From NCBI GenBank assembly GCA_023664325.1, contig JAMPFS010000104.1:1-5139 (forward strand): 5,139 nucleotides of DNA. The letters run 5' to 3'. The DNA comes from Clostridium sp. (GTDB lineage: Bacteria; Bacillota; Clostridia; Lachnospirales; Lachnospiraceae). The notes below the pieces were generated by a model that made no database searches, was not told the DNA's origin, and was given only the letters and a program-made list of their open reading frames with translations. Positions 4,915 through 5,139 of the stretch are shown one piece after another; the first letter of the stretch is position 1; each line of letters begins with the position of its first letter. Position numbers and translations under genes: made by a program.

Positions 4915-5139
4915 ATGCAAATAAAACGGAAAATACATAAGTATCGAAAAAGAGAAATTATCAGAGCCAACAGCGTATTACACACTCGAAGGTGTACTGC
5001 AAGGAAGATTAAAACTTCACTGCGGTACACCTTTTTTAATAGGTGCGAAATTTGTCTAATTTTGGATTTTATTGCAGTTCCACTATTGGAAATTAGAAAA
5101 GGAAATTTGCTCAACATGGCATTGCGGTTATGGGGAATT
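4915..5139 (+). CDS. Open frame running off the window, possible leader peptide or 5' end of a gene (3' partial)
   Basis: From ATG 4915 the frame stays open for 75 codons to the window edge. AAAGG (4904-4908) stands 6 bases upstream, a plausible but modest ribosome site. The first 33 residues are very basic (MQIKRKIHKYRKREIIR and onward), followed by a cysteine-containing stretch and LILDFIAVPLLEIRKG. The composition is odd for a folded protein and no family is recognised. A terminator-like hairpin with a T-run (4991-5037) lies inside the frame, which argues for a translated leader ahead of a gene that starts later. A possible internal start is ATG 5116, in the same frame, behind AAAAGGAA (5097-5104) at 11 bases. 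The opposite-strand frame across 4887-5117 has no convincing ribosome site and is likely a shadow. Confidence 0.3.
   Translation, partial: MQIKRKIHKYRKREIIRANSVLHTRRCTARKIKTSLRYTFFNRCEICLILDFIAVPLLEIRKGNLLNMALRLWGI
4991..5037 (+). terminator. Intrinsic terminator or attenuator inside the leader frame
   Basis: GGTGTACTGCA (4991-5001) pairs with TGCGGTACACC (5021-5031), with one G-U wobble (4998/5024). GAAG (5004-5007) pairs with CTTC (5015-5018) in the same register, across a 2x2 internal loop. TTTTTT (5032-5037) follows directly. TACAC at 4979-4983 can pair instead with GTGTA at 4992-4996 and so compete with the left arm, which would fit an attenuator. There are about 100 further bases to the window edge and the controlled gene is not visible. 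Confidence 0.75.

Overview
The window looks like an accessory region from a low-GC Gram-positive gut anaerobe, most likely a clostridium of the Lachnospiraceae type. Evidence for this is the A+T-rich coding sequence, strong AGGAGG-like ribosome sites, a VanY-type peptidase, and a cysteine-rich KTR protein of the kind I recall from Tn916-like conjugative elements. The organism is inferred from gene content and style; there is no rRNA or other lineage marker.

Layout. Positions 1-192 hold the end of a possible membrane-protein frame, richer in G+C (about 52% over the first 120 bases by my count) than what follows. Positions 172-320 form one very long hairpin. A promoter-like A+T-rich stretch with an internal palindrome (about 347-392) precedes five tightly packed plus-strand genes: an ECF sigma factor (430-942), a multi-pass membrane protein of unknown family (935-1720), an ABC ATPase (1704-2582), an ABC-2 type permease with a large extracytoplasmic loop (2585-3796) and a membrane-anchored VanY-like D,D-carboxypeptidase (3797-4525). 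Gene junctions overlap or abut, so translational coupling is likely. A small zinc-ribbon KTR gene (4573-4761) follows and ends in a clear intrinsic terminator. The last 340 bases hold a second inverted repeat and an open frame running off the window with a terminator-like hairpin inside it, which together look like a leader or attenuator for a gene beyond the edge.

How it may work (inference). The sigma factor probably transcribes its own operon when an envelope signal is sensed. The adjacent membrane protein is the best candidate for its partner or anti-sigma factor. The ABC transporter would expel or detach an envelope-active compound, and the peptidase would trim the terminal D-Ala from peptidoglycan precursors or stem peptides. 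Together they suggest a self-regulated cell-envelope stress or antimicrobial-peptide/glycopeptide response cassette carried on a mobile element. The most unusual non-coding feature is the 149-nt hairpin upstream, whose imperfect pairs are almost all G-U wobbles in plus-strand RNA.
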